Assembly: GCA_937911325.1 (NCBI GenBank)
Contig: CALDSD010000041.1
Span: 1 to 64,000 of the forward strand
Length of the DNA stretch: 64,000 nt
Reading direction: 5' to 3'
Source: an uncultured Neomegalonema sp.
Lineage (GTDB): Bacteria > Pseudomonadota > Alphaproteobacteria > Rhodobacterales > Rhodobacteraceae
Shown: positions 54,835 to 62,370 of the stretch, piece by piece
Numbering within the stretch: the first letter of the stretch is position 1
Layout of the letters: the number at the start of each line of letters is the position of its first letter
Position numbers and translations under genes: made by a program
The notes under the pieces: model-generated
What the model saw: only the letters and a program-made list of their open reading frames with translations
Database searches by the model: none
What the model was told of the DNA's origin: nothing

Positions 54835-55062
54835 ATGTTGAATTTCGGTGCATTGTTCGAGCAAGCGACAGAGCTGCTGAGCAGCGCCAATCTCGGGGAT
54901 GTGCAGCAACAGCTGTCGGACGCCGGGCTCGACTTGAGCACTCTGAGCGACCTGGCGCCGGAAGACGCATCGCAACTGCTCGAGCAGGCTGGACTTGATC
55001 CGGAGATAATGAACTCCGGCGTGCTCGATCAGATCTTGGGAGAGACCGACGCCGAAGGTTGA
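54835..55062 (+). CDS. Small acidic helical protein
   Basis: A 75-aa acidic, leucine-rich protein (FGALFEQATELLSSANLGD, then two D-L-S-T-L/S-Q-L-L-E-Q-A like segments). ATG 54835 is preceded by GGGAG and GGAG. No family recognised. It is followed by a clear terminator, which supports it as the last gene of a unit. Confidence 0.65.
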   Translation: MLNFGALFEQATELLSSANLGDVQQQLSDAGLDLSTLSDLAPEDASQLLEQAGLDPEIMNSGVLDQILGETDAEG

Positions 55063-55092
55063 TCAAGGCGTCAACGCCAAAACGTGAGACAG

Positions 55093-55117
55093 CCGCGCTC
55101 AAGGGCGCGGTTTTTTT
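55093..55117 (+). terminator. Rho-independent terminator
   Basis: CCGCGC, loop TCAAGG, GCGCGG followed by seven T residues. A 6-bp G/C stem and T7 tail form a textbook intrinsic terminator 30 nt after the small acidic gene. Confidence 0.9.
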
Positions 55118-55181
55118 GTCCGCGGTGTTTTCTCGTGTAGCCTGCTTCGTAAGGATGCCGCGCTGACGGGGACTCAAAACA

Positions 55182-55670
55182 ATGTTCAGGAAAATGCTCC
55201 GCTCGGCCGCGATCGTCACGCTCAGCCTTATGACGATATCGCTCACGGCGGATGCCGAAGACTTCCCTGACCCGCCGATGCTGGAGGAGAACCGTCTTTG
55301 CTACGTTGCGCTGATCTCGCATCTGGACACGCCTGAAACCGAGACTCCGCGCTATCCCAAAAGCGTCGTGCAGACGCTCTTGAACCAGATGCACTTCACG
55401 ATGGCGGAGTTTGTTTTCGGGCCGCCGGCGGCGAACGCCGATGTGTCGATTGCAAGGCTACGGTTCGCGGAAGCCTGGTTTTTCGACACAGCGGATCTGG
55501 CAGCTCGACGCGGCGACGAGTTGCGCAGCCTTGAGTCCCGCGAAAGAGTGATCGACGGCTGCGTCGACATAATCTGGCGCTCGGTCAAGTATGAGATCGA
55601 CCGACTGATGCGTGACCGGAACGCGTTGATGGGATTGCCCGCGCAAACGCCGGAAACCAGCCGCGAGTAG
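55182..55670 (+). CDS. Hypothetical secreted protein
   Basis: A 162-aa protein with a signal peptide (AAIVTLSLMTISLTADA, cleavage near DA-ED) and an alpha-helical mature part with two cysteines (ENRLCYVALISHL and VIDGCVDIIWRSV). No family recognised. It begins 65 nt after the terminator, so it has its own promoter. Confidence 0.65.
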   Translation: MFRKMLRSAAIVTLSLMTISLTADAEDFPDPPMLEENRLCYVALISHLDTPETETPRYPKSVVQTLLNQMHFTMAEFVFGPPAANADVSIARLRFAEAWFFDTADLAARRGDELRSLESRERVIDGCVDIIWRSVKYEIDRLMRDRNALMGLPAQTPETSRE

Positions 55671-55938
55671 CGATATCCAGCCAGCGCTCGAGGCTCAACG
55701 CCGCCGCGGTCTTGAGGAGGCGGAGCGGGCCGCCCTCTCAGACACTGCGGGTCTCTGCGATCACTCTGCGCTGATACAAACGTGAGTGGATCGTAAGCGC
55801 GCTTCTACGTCATAGAAAGAATAGCCGCCACCGTCGCCTGCCGAACGCACGCTGCGCGAAGCAGAAAGGCCGACTGTGAAAATTGCCGCGCAAAGCGGTC
55901 GATGACTTATTGCCTAACCATTTACGAGAGATACGTCG
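55671..55938. other. 268-bp gap without a recognised feature
   Basis: I see no open frame with a ribosome binding site, no RNA gene and no strong hairpin with a T-run here. It presumably holds the promoter of the DUF3179 gene. Confidence 0.4.
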
Positions 55939-57324
55939 ATGACATGTAGAATTCTTTCTAACGTGCGCAGGCCATTGGCTATTTGGCTTGTCAGTATTTC
56001 TTTTTTTCTACTCCCGGCGTTGCATGCTCAACAAGCTTCGGCGGCTTCCGACCATGCGATCGAACAGTTTGGCGCTCCGCCAACCGTTCCATCAGGTCCG
56101 TTGTCCGAGGATCTTCAAGCCGCGGTACAGGCAGCAGTCGTCGACAGCATGGTGCAAAACACCTGGGGCGCCGATCAGACGCTCGCGCTCGTCGAAATCG
56201 CCGAGTCTGGCGACCCGCGCCTCGTCTGGCTATTGAGAGATCTGTTGCGATTAATCGGCGCGCCGCAGGTGACCTCGGCGATCGCCGACGCATCCTACAC
56301 TCTGCTCGAGGTCGAACCGGCGAGTCAAAACCACTGGCGCGCGATTACGAACTATCTGATCGCGTGGAACATCCCGGCGCCGCCCGACTATCTCGCGGCG
56401 AAGCGCACAGTCTTCACGAGCGTCGTTCCCGGTTGGGAAAGGATCTTCGTGGAAGGCGACGTCGACTGGCGACACGTGTCTTGGGGCGGCGTGCTGATCG
56501 ACGACCGGCCGTACGATACGACAGATCAAATCTGCAATTGCATTCCGGCGGTGGACAATCCCGAAGTGACAAGCGCAGACGACGCAACGTGGCTCGAAGA
56601 TGACGACATCGTCTTCGGCATCGAAGTCAACGGCGAGTATCGGGCGTACCCGCGTCAAATCATGGAAGTTCGCGAGATGGTCAACGACACGCTTGGCGGC
56701 CGCGATCTCGGGATCCCCTACTGCACCTTGTGCGGAGCGGCCCAGGCCTACTTTACCGATCGCATGCCCGACGGGGTGAAGAGACCGGTCCTTCGAACAT
56801 CCGGTCTGCTCATTCGTTCAAACAAGGTGATGTACGATCTCGAGACCTATTCTGTGTTTGACACCTTTCTCGGAAACGCCGTGACCGGTCCGCTCGCCGA
56901 GAAGAAAATCGTCCTCGAACAGGCCAGCGTCGTCACCAGCAGCTGGGGCGAATGGAGGAAGGCGCATCCGGAAACGACGGTGCTGGCCGAAAGGCTGGCT
57001 TTGGGGCGCGACATAGACTTGCGCAACACGCGGGACGCCGACGGGCCGATATTCCCTGTTGGCGACGTGGATCCGCGGCTTTCGGTTCACGAGGACGTGG
57101 TGGGTGTGATCACAGCTTCGGGCAAACCGATCGCCTTTCAGCGCAGCAAGGCGCTGTTCGCCCTGCAGAACGGTGAGGACGTTGCTTTTGAGAACGTGCG
57201 GCTGGAGATGGACGCGGGCGGCATCAAGGCGGTCGACGAGAGTGGCGCAGACCTGGGAAGCCATCAGGCGTTCTGGTTCGCCTGGTCGCAGTTCCACCCT
57301 GAAACCTCGCTTTGGCCTGAATAG
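55939..57324 (+). CDS. DUF3179 domain secreted protein
   Basis: A 461-aa exported protein with signal peptide (IWLVSISFFLLPALHAQ). The second half is a DUF3179 domain: YPRQIMEVREMVNDTLGGRD, VPYCTLC-type Cys motif (IPYCTLCGAAQAYF), SGLLIRSNKVMYDLETYSVF and GEDVAFENVRL. DUF3179 proteins occur in many marine bacteria with unknown function; the C-x-x-C may bind metal or heme. The next gene follows by 9 nt. Confidence 0.85.
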   Translation: MTCRILSNVRRPLAIWLVSISFFLLPALHAQQASAASDHAIEQFGAPPTVPSGPLSEDLQAAVQAAVVDSMVQNTWGADQTLALVEIAESGDPRLVWLLRDLLRLIGAPQVTSAIADASYTLLEVEPASQNHWRAITNYLIAWNIPAPPDYLAAKRTVFTSVVPGWERIFVEGDVDWRHVSWGGVLIDDRPYDTTDQICNCIPAVDNPEVTSADDATWLEDDDIVFGIEVNGEYRAYPRQIMEVREMVNDTLGGRDLGIPYCTLCGAAQAYFTDRMPDGVKRPVLRTSGLLIRSNKVMYDLETYSVFDTFLGNAVTGPLAEKKIVLEQASVVTSSWGEWRKAHPETTVLAERLALGRDIDLRNTRDADGPIFPVGDVDPRLSVHEDVVGVITASGKPIAFQRSKALFALQNGEDVAFENVRLEMDAGGIKAVDESGADLGSHQAFWFAWSQFHPETSLWPE

Positions 57325-57333
57325 GGGACGCCT

Positions 57334-57711
57334 TTGATCCTTCGCGCGTCTCTCTTGCTGTTCGCCATTCTGGCGCCGCCAGCCTCAGCCGACGAGCGGG
57401 AGTTGTTCTACGGAACCTGGGGAACGCCGGCGCAATGCGCCCGCGCGCCGATCAAACCGGGCGGAACCGTTTTGGCCGAGCCTTTCGAGATCGGCGAGGA
57501 GTGGTTGAGGCATGGTCAGATTTGGTGCCGCCTCCGCTGGTTTCCCGTTGAGCCGCGCGCTTCAGGTTTCTTCACCGGCGCGAATGCGCAATGCGGCGAA
57601 GACGCTGTGCGCGGGTACTTCCTGGGAATGGTCCTCGAGGACGGAGACCTGACGCTTCGGGGGGACTTTCCGCTCTCAAACGGCCCCTTGTCGCGGTGCG
57701 ACGGCGATTGA
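57334..57711 (+). CDS. Hypothetical small secreted protein
   Basis: A 125-aa protein with signal peptide (RASLLLFAILAPPASADE) and five cysteines (QCARAPIK, IWCRLRWF, AQCGEDAVRG, SRCDGD), probably disulfide-bonded in the periplasm. The TTG start follows AGGGGA. It begins 9 nt after the DUF3179 gene, suggesting an operon. No family recognised. Confidence 0.7.
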   Translation: MILRASLLLFAILAPPASADERELFYGTWGTPAQCARAPIKPGGTVLAEPFEIGEEWLRHGQIWCRLRWFPVEPRASGFFTGANAQCGEDAVRGYFLGMVLEDGDLTLRGDFPLSNGPLSRCDGD

Positions 57712-57755
57712 TCTTCAGATCGATCGCCGTATCCGGCGTCACAATCGGTTCTGGA

Positions 57756-57832
57756 TGGTACCGCCTTCTGGAATCGAACCAGAGACCTCTAGATCCACAA
57801 TCTAGCGCTCTAACCAACTGAGCTAAGGCGGC
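57756..57832 (-). tRNA. tRNA-His (GTG)
   Basis: A 77-nt cloverleaf with encoded CCA. Acceptor GCCGCCT pairs with AGGCGGT (first pair G-U), D stem GCTC/GAGC, anticodon stem CTAGA/TCTAG with loop TTGTGGA (anticodon GTG), T stem TCTGG/CCAGA with loop TTCGATT. The discriminator base is A73, and the base before the 5' end in the genome is C, so no G-1 is encoded. This is the noncanonical tRNA-His type known from many alphaproteobacteria. Confidence 0.95.
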
Positions 57833-58051
57833 GCGGCCTGTCGGCGAGCCGTTGAGGTAACCTCTGACCCGCATGAATGCAAGCGTCCCGTCGTACTCGT
57901 TAAGAGTCCGCGCTCTGCATTAACCCTTGGTCAACCATAACGGCGCAAAGTGGTCATAGAGGAGAAACGCACCGGCTGCGCGCCCCGAAAGCGGTTTTGG
58001 GTGATCCGGAACGTCTACGGGGCGCGTGCGAGACACGAAAGGAGCGGCGCG

Positions 58052-58183
58052 ATGGATCTGTTGTTGGTGTTCACAACCCTGTCGATGGCGTCGGCTCTGG
58101 TCGTCGGCGCGGCCCTCGCCGCCTTGGCGATCGACTCGGCATTGGTCGCCTTCCGCGCCGAAACTGACTTCGCCCCGCGCTGA
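58052..58183 (+). CDS. Small single-pass membrane protein
   Basis: A 43-aa product with one hydrophobic helix (LLLVFTTLSMASALVVGAAL) and a short polar end. ATG 58052 is preceded by AAAGGAG at 7-nt spacing, a strong ribosome binding site. No family recognised; short length leaves doubt. Confidence 0.5.
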   Translation: MDLLLVFTTLSMASALVVGAALAALAIDSALVAFRAETDFAPR

Positions 58184-58276
58184 AAGTCCTGCGCTGCGGC
58201 CAACAGGCCCTCGGCGCGATTGGCCCCGCTCTTCAAACCCGCTAGGTTTTCGTGGAGTAAGTAAAGGGCGGCCCGC

Positions 58277-58468
58277 ATGACCACTGAACTCCGCGACGAT
58301 GAAGAGGGCGCGATCCAAATCGGCCCGACGGATCAGGGCATGGTGCGCCTTATCATCTCCACCAAAACAGGTCTGATGGAGCTCGATTTCCCGCCGGAGG
58401 AAGCTGAAGAGATGGCTGACGAGCTCAAAGCCTCCGCGGAGAAGACCCGCTCGCCTCGCAAGCGCTGA
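58277..58468 (+). CDS. DUF6324 family protein
   Basis: A 63-aa acidic protein: IQIGPTDQGMVRLIISTKTG, LDFPPEEAEEMADELKASA. This is the conserved pattern of DUF6324, a small alphaproteobacterial family of unknown function. The basic C-terminus (KTRSPRKR) is typical of the group. Confidence 0.8.
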   Translation: MTTELRDDEEGAIQIGPTDQGMVRLIISTKTGLMELDFPPEEAEEMADELKASAEKTRSPRKR

Positions 58469-58681
58469 CCCTGGCCAAGCCTCGGTTCCGGCCTTCCGGG
58501 GGCAAACTCGCCAGTTGCGGCAGACGAAAACCGCCTAGTTGCGAGACAATGTGAGATCCTTCACAGCTTGACCCTCCCAAAGCGGCACGAAGTCTGCACA
58601 GATATACGCGTGGATGGGGTATTGGTCGGCCGGCGGCGCGATGGACAGTTACGTCTATCGCGCCGTTACGAAGGATGCAGG

Positions 58682-60880
58682 ATGACGGACGCACGCGCCG
58701 GTGGGGATCTACGGCAAGCAGGCGGCGCTGTAATGCGCCCCGTTTGGATATGGGACCCGGAAGATCTCAGAATTGTTTCCGCCAACCGCGCCGCCGTCGA
58801 GTTTTGGGGCGCCGCGAGCCTTTCCGACCTGCTGGATCGCGACTTCGCACCGGACGAGACATACGTGCGAGAGATGCGTCACGCGGCAGCGCAACTGAAG
58901 AGCCGCCCCGAAGACCAGACCGGCCCTCTCACCCGGGGGCTTGCATTTGCCCCGGCGGGTAAACCTCGCCGGTTTCGCGTCGAGATTCGGCCTCATGAGT
59001 TGGATGACGCGCGGCAAGGACTGGAAGTGTCGGTGCGACGCCTCCGCGCGCCGCTCGAAGCCGAAGTCGACCGCCTGCAAGACATTCTCCGCGCAGCTCC
59101 GACGGCGATCGCATTGTTCAACGATGCCGGCTTGCCGGTCTGGCGCAATCCCTCGGCCGAGCGGTTGTTCTCAAAACCCAACACCCGGTTTGAAGACAGA
59201 TACGTGGACCCGGTGGCAGGTCGCCAGGCGCTCGGCGCAACCTTGCTGGATGGGGCGTTCAGCCATGTGGCTGAGCTCCATGTCAAAAGCGGACGCCGGT
59301 CACATCGCATCAGCCTTCGCCGAACGACCGACCCAGTGACCGGTTCCGTCGCTGTTATCGCGTATTTTGGCGACGTCTCGGACCGACGGCGCGCAGCGTC
59401 AGCGCCGTCACGCGACACCGCGGCGCTTGAGAAGATCGGCAGCGGCGTCGCCATGCTCGATCTGCGCACAGGGCGTATACTGAGGATCAACCCAGCGGCT
59501 CGCCGCATGCTCGACCTTCAAGAGCACGCGCCCGAACCATTGCTGGAAAGCCTGTTTCCAGAGGCGGCCGAAGCGCTTGAGAACACGCTCGCTCAATTAC
59601 GCTCTGGCGCTCGGGCGACCGCGAGGCTCGATCTCTATCGCGGGGGCGCCGCGTTGGGGCAATGGTTCAACGCCGAGTTCTCGCTGTTCGATGAAGGCGG
59701 CGAGGCCGTCGCCCTCTTAAGCTTGGCGGATGTCAGCCGTGAGCGGCGCGCACTCTTGCTGCTCAAGCTTGAGGAGGCCGATCGCAGTCTGGCGCTCGAA
59801 GCCTTGGACATCGCCACACTGATCATCGACGGAAAAGGCCGGATCGTTCGGGCCAGCAATCACGCCGCTGCCATGTTGGGCCTGGATGATCCCAAAGGGG
59901 CGGTGCTTGCCGAGTTTCTGGATCCGCTGGCGGCGAAACGCATTCAGACTTATCTGCAGGAAGGCCCGATCGCCGCGGGCCGCCAGCTTGAAACCGGCGT
60001 TTCGGCGACGCTGTACACAACCTCCGGAACCGAGGGCAAGCTGGTGCGTTTGGCTATGAGCGACGACGCAACACGTCAGTCCGACCGTCGAACCGTCGCC
60101 ATCTTGCCGGTGAACGCCGAGGCCGAGCTTGGCGGCGCGAACCAGGGCCAAACCCCACAGGTGATGAGCCTGCTAGAGGATGAGCCCGTCTTGACCCGCG
60201 TCAGTCACGAATTGCGGACGCCATTGAACTCGATCAGCGGGTTTGTCGACCTGCTTCGGGCGGCCCCTGAGACCCTCTCCGCCGAAAAGCGGGACGAATA
60301 TCTGACGGATATCGCCGACGCGGCAGACTATATGCAGCGCCTGATACAGGAGATCCTGATTTTACGGCGCGCCGAGACGGCCAAAACGCCGGCTGCGGTC
60401 GAACACGTCGACCTCGAGGAAATCGCCCAACACGTCATCAGACAACTCGCCGCGCGCGCCGCCGATCGACAGATCGCATTGAGCCTGGATGTCGAACCAG
60501 GCGCGCCGATGGTGCTTGCGGATCCGCATGCGCTTCGACAGGTCGTCACCAACCTGGTCTCGAACGCCGTCGCTTATGCCGGAGAAGGGGCCTCGGTCAC
60601 CGTTTCGATCGCGCGCGAGGACGACGGCGCGTTGTCGCTCGAAGTCGCCGATGACGGGCCCGGGCTCACCAGCGAAGAGATCGCCAAGGCGATGACGCCT
60701 TTTGGCCGCGCACGCGTAACGGACGCCGCTGCTCTGAATGACGTCGGCTTCGGCCTGGGACTTCCAATCGCCAAGGCGTTGGTTGAAAGCTGCGGCGGAG
60801 ACTTCGCGATTGAAAGCGCCGCCGGCGCCGGCCTTGTCACCCGCATGACCTTTCCGACCACCCTGCTGTCGAACGAATAG
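58682..60880 (+). CDS. Multi-PAS sensor histidine kinase
   Basis: A 732-aa cytosolic kinase with no clear membrane segment. It has about four PAS-like repeats (WIWDPEDLRIVSANRAAVEF, APTAIALFNDAGLPVWRNPS, GVAMLDLRTGRILRINPAAR, IATLIIDGKGRIVRASNHAA), then HisKA with His509 in VSHELRTPLNSISGFVDLLR and a HATPase (TNLVSNAVAYA, EVADDGPGLTSEEIAKAMTP, GLGLPIAKALVESCGGDF). The YLTDIADAADYMQRLIQEIL segment resembles HisKA domains of the DivJ/PleC cell-cycle group; this is a tentative likeness. No response regulator is adjacent. ATG 58682 follows AAGGA; an earlier start exists. Confidence 0.87.
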   Translation: MTDARAGGDLRQAGGAVMRPVWIWDPEDLRIVSANRAAVEFWGAASLSDLLDRDFAPDETYVREMRHAAAQLKSRPEDQTGPLTRGLAFAPAGKPRRFRVEIRPHELDDARQGLEVSVRRLRAPLEAEVDRLQDILRAAPTAIALFNDAGLPVWRNPSAERLFSKPNTRFEDRYVDPVAGRQALGATLLDGAFSHVAELHVKSGRRSHRISLRRTTDPVTGSVAVIAYFGDVSDRRRAASAPSRDTAALEKIGSGVAMLDLRTGRILRINPAARRMLDLQEHAPEPLLESLFPEAAEALENTLAQLRSGARATARLDLYRGGAALGQWFNAEFSLFDEGGEAVALLSLADVSRERRALLLLKLEEADRSLALEALDIATLIIDGKGRIVRASNHAAAMLGLDDPKGAVLAEFLDPLAAKRIQTYLQEGPIAAGRQLETGVSATLYTTSGTEGKLVRLAMSDDATRQSDRRTVAILPVNAEAELGGANQGQTPQVMSLLEDEPVLTRVSHELRTPLNSISGFVDLLRAAPETLSAEKRDEYLTDIADAADYMQRLIQEILILRRAETAKTPAAVEHVDLEEIAQHVIRQLAARAADRQIALSLDVEPGAPMVLADPHALRQVVTNLVSNAVAYAGEGASVTVSIAREDDGALSLEVADDGPGLTSEEIAKAMTPFGRARVTDAAALNDVGFGLGLPIAKALVESCGGDFAIESAAGAGLVTRMTFPTTLLSNE

Positions 60881-60892
60881 GTTCCAGGCGCG

Positions 60893-61369
60893 CTAGTTTT
60901 CACCGACCGCCAGGGGATCGAAGTCCGGATCCTCAACCCGGTGCAGACGTCGAGCCGCCTGCCGGGCGAACGACTTTGTAAGGGCTTTGCGACGGGCTGG
61001 CGCCAGAGGTTCGCGGTTGGCCTCGCGGACGATCTCCGCGCCGAACGCATCTGCTGTGATCACTCCGACCCCATCGGGCAGTTCGTCGCGTGGAAAGTCT
61101 TGCGGCACGGCGAAGAAAAATAGATCGCACCATTCCCCATAGCCGACCCATTTCTGATCGGCGCGAAAATCCGGCACAGACGACTTCACTTCGATGATCC
61201 AGATCTCTCCGTCTGGTCCCACCCCAAAGACATCGGCTCGCAAACCCCGCGCCGGCGCAAACTCCGTAATCGTCGCGACATCGCGCAACGCCAGGGCGCG
61301 CCGCACTCCACGGGTCACTGCTGCAGTCAGGTCAACACGTGACTGCTTGCTCTCATAAGATATATTCAA
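60893..61369 (-). CDS. mmcB: MmcB family DNA repair protein
   Basis: A 158-aa nuclease-like protein: DVFGVGPDGEIWIIEVKSSV, DFRADQKWVGYGEWCDLFFF and GVGVITADAFGAEIVREANR. The E-V-K-S motif is the restriction-endonuclease-like core of MmcB, a DNA-damage protein in alphaproteobacteria. The TTG start at 61369 is uncertain. It is convergent with the kinase gene. Confidence 0.9.
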   Translation of the reverse strand: MNISYESKQSRVDLTAAVTRGVRRALALRDVATITEFAPARGLRADVFGVGPDGEIWIIEVKSSVPDFRADQKWVGYGEWCDLFFFAVPQDFPRDELPDGVGVITADAFGAEIVREANREPLAPARRKALTKSFARQAARRLHRVEDPDFDPLAVGEN

Positions 61370-61556
61370 GCCAACACTCCACGCATTTTATAGTAAAAAT
61401 CAATAAACCAATTCAATTCACAAATAAAAAACCAACAAAATACTGAAACAAATTCTGTTAACCTCTTTTCGTAAGATCTCGAAAACAAGTTGTGCCTAGT
61501 TTGGGACGCGTCGCAGGCGAAAAGCTACGGCAAAACACACACACGGAGAGACTACA
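61370..61556. promoter_or_regulatory. A/T-rich promoter region of the Flp pilin gene
   Basis: From about 61380 to 61480 the sequence is mostly A and T, in contrast to the G/C-rich genome around it. It lies between mmcB (leftward) and the pilin gene (rightward). It probably carries the pilin promoter. I could not place -35/-10 elements with confidence. Confidence 0.5.
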
Positions 61557-61709
61557 ATGTTCGCTAAATTCTTCAAAGACGAGTCGGGCGCAACGGCTAT
61601 CGAATACACCCTCCTGGCTGCTCTCATCGGCGTCGCCATCATCGGCTCGCTCGAGACCCTGCAGGAAGCAATGGACTCGACCCTGAAAGACGCTTCGGAC
61701 AAGCTGTAA
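61557..61709 (+). CDS. Flp/Fap-type pilin
   Basis: A 50-aa Flp pilin, the subunit of tad pili. It has the short leader and cleavage site DESGATAIEYTLLAALIGVA: cleavage after Gly, with the Glu at +5 typical of type IVb pilins, followed by one hydrophobic helix. CpaA, the likely prepilin peptidase, follows. The rest of the tad/cpa cluster is outside the window. Confidence 0.93.
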   Translation: MFAKFFKDESGATAIEYTLLAALIGVAIIGSLETLQEAMDSTLKDASDKL

Positions 61710-61729
61710 TACTCAGCTTTCCTTGTTTC

Positions 61730-61772
61730 GGCCAGTCCGCGGCGATCGCCCGGGCTGGCCGTTTCTATTTCT
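61730..61772 (+). terminator. Terminator-like hairpin after the pilin gene
   Basis: GGCCAGTCCG (61730-61739) pairs with CGGGCTGGCC (61751-61760) with one G-U, followed by GTTTCTATTTC. It could allow high pilin expression with reduced read-through into cpaA. The T-run is broken, so efficiency is unclear. Confidence 0.65.
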
Positions 61773-61793
61773 ACGATGTGCTTTTAGCTGATT

Positions 61794-61808
61794 TTCAACG
61801 AAGGTTAA
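61794..61808 (+). promoter_or_regulatory. CtrA-like box before cpaA
   Basis: TTCA-ACGAAGG-TTAA differs by one base from the CtrA consensus TTAA-N7-TTAA. It ends 4 nt before the cpaA start and overlaps the ribosome binding site area, so it may be chance. Confidence 0.25.
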
Positions 61809-61812
61809 CGAA

Positions 61813-62364
61813 ATGACGATCGCGGCGCACAGCTTGGTTCTGATGATCCTGCCCTTGAGCCTGCTTTACGCGGCGGCGTCCGATCTGCATCGTTACATCA
61901 TCCCCAATACGGCGTCGCTGGCCCTGATCGCAGGCGCGGCGGTATGTTTGCCCCTGGCTGTTTTCATCAGTCCAGAGTTCGGTTGGGCGCAAGTTTCAGA
62001 GCATCTGCTCACCGGCTTGGCGTGCTTTGCCCTCGGGTTTGCGTTTTTCGCGCTGGGCCTGTGGGGAGGCGGGGACGGCAAGCTCCTCGCGGCAGCCGCG
62101 CTCTGGTTTGATTGGCCGACCGTTATCGACTTCGTGCTGGCGACAACGCTTGCCGGCGGCGCACTTGGACTGTTGGTGATGCTGGTCAGCTTCCTCAGCG
62201 ACAACATCCACTGGATCCCTGGGTTGCATCGGTGTTTCAAGCAGATTGATTGGGCGCGCCGCAAAGTCGACGCGCCATACGGCGTCGCCATTGCGATCGG
62301 CGCTCTCTGGGCGTTCCCATCCACCGATCTCTTCCACGCGCTGACCCTGACGCCGCTTCAGTAA
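61813..62364 (+). CDS. cpaA: CpaA/TadV prepilin peptidase
   Basis: A 183-aa membrane aspartic protease (A24) that processes Flp pilin. The catalytic aspartates are in AASDLHRYIIPN and GLWGGGDGKLLAAAALW, with about five hydrophobic segments. It starts about 100 nt after the pilin gene and is likely expressed with it at a lower level. Confidence 0.93.
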   Translation: MTIAAHSLVLMILPLSLLYAAASDLHRYIIPNTASLALIAGAAVCLPLAVFISPEFGWAQVSEHLLTGLACFALGFAFFALGLWGGGDGKLLAAAALWFDWPTVIDFVLATTLAGGALGLLVMLVSFLSDNIHWIPGLHRCFKQIDWARRKVDAPYGVAIAIGALWAFPSTDLFHALTLTPLQ

Positions 62365-62370
62365 GCCCGA

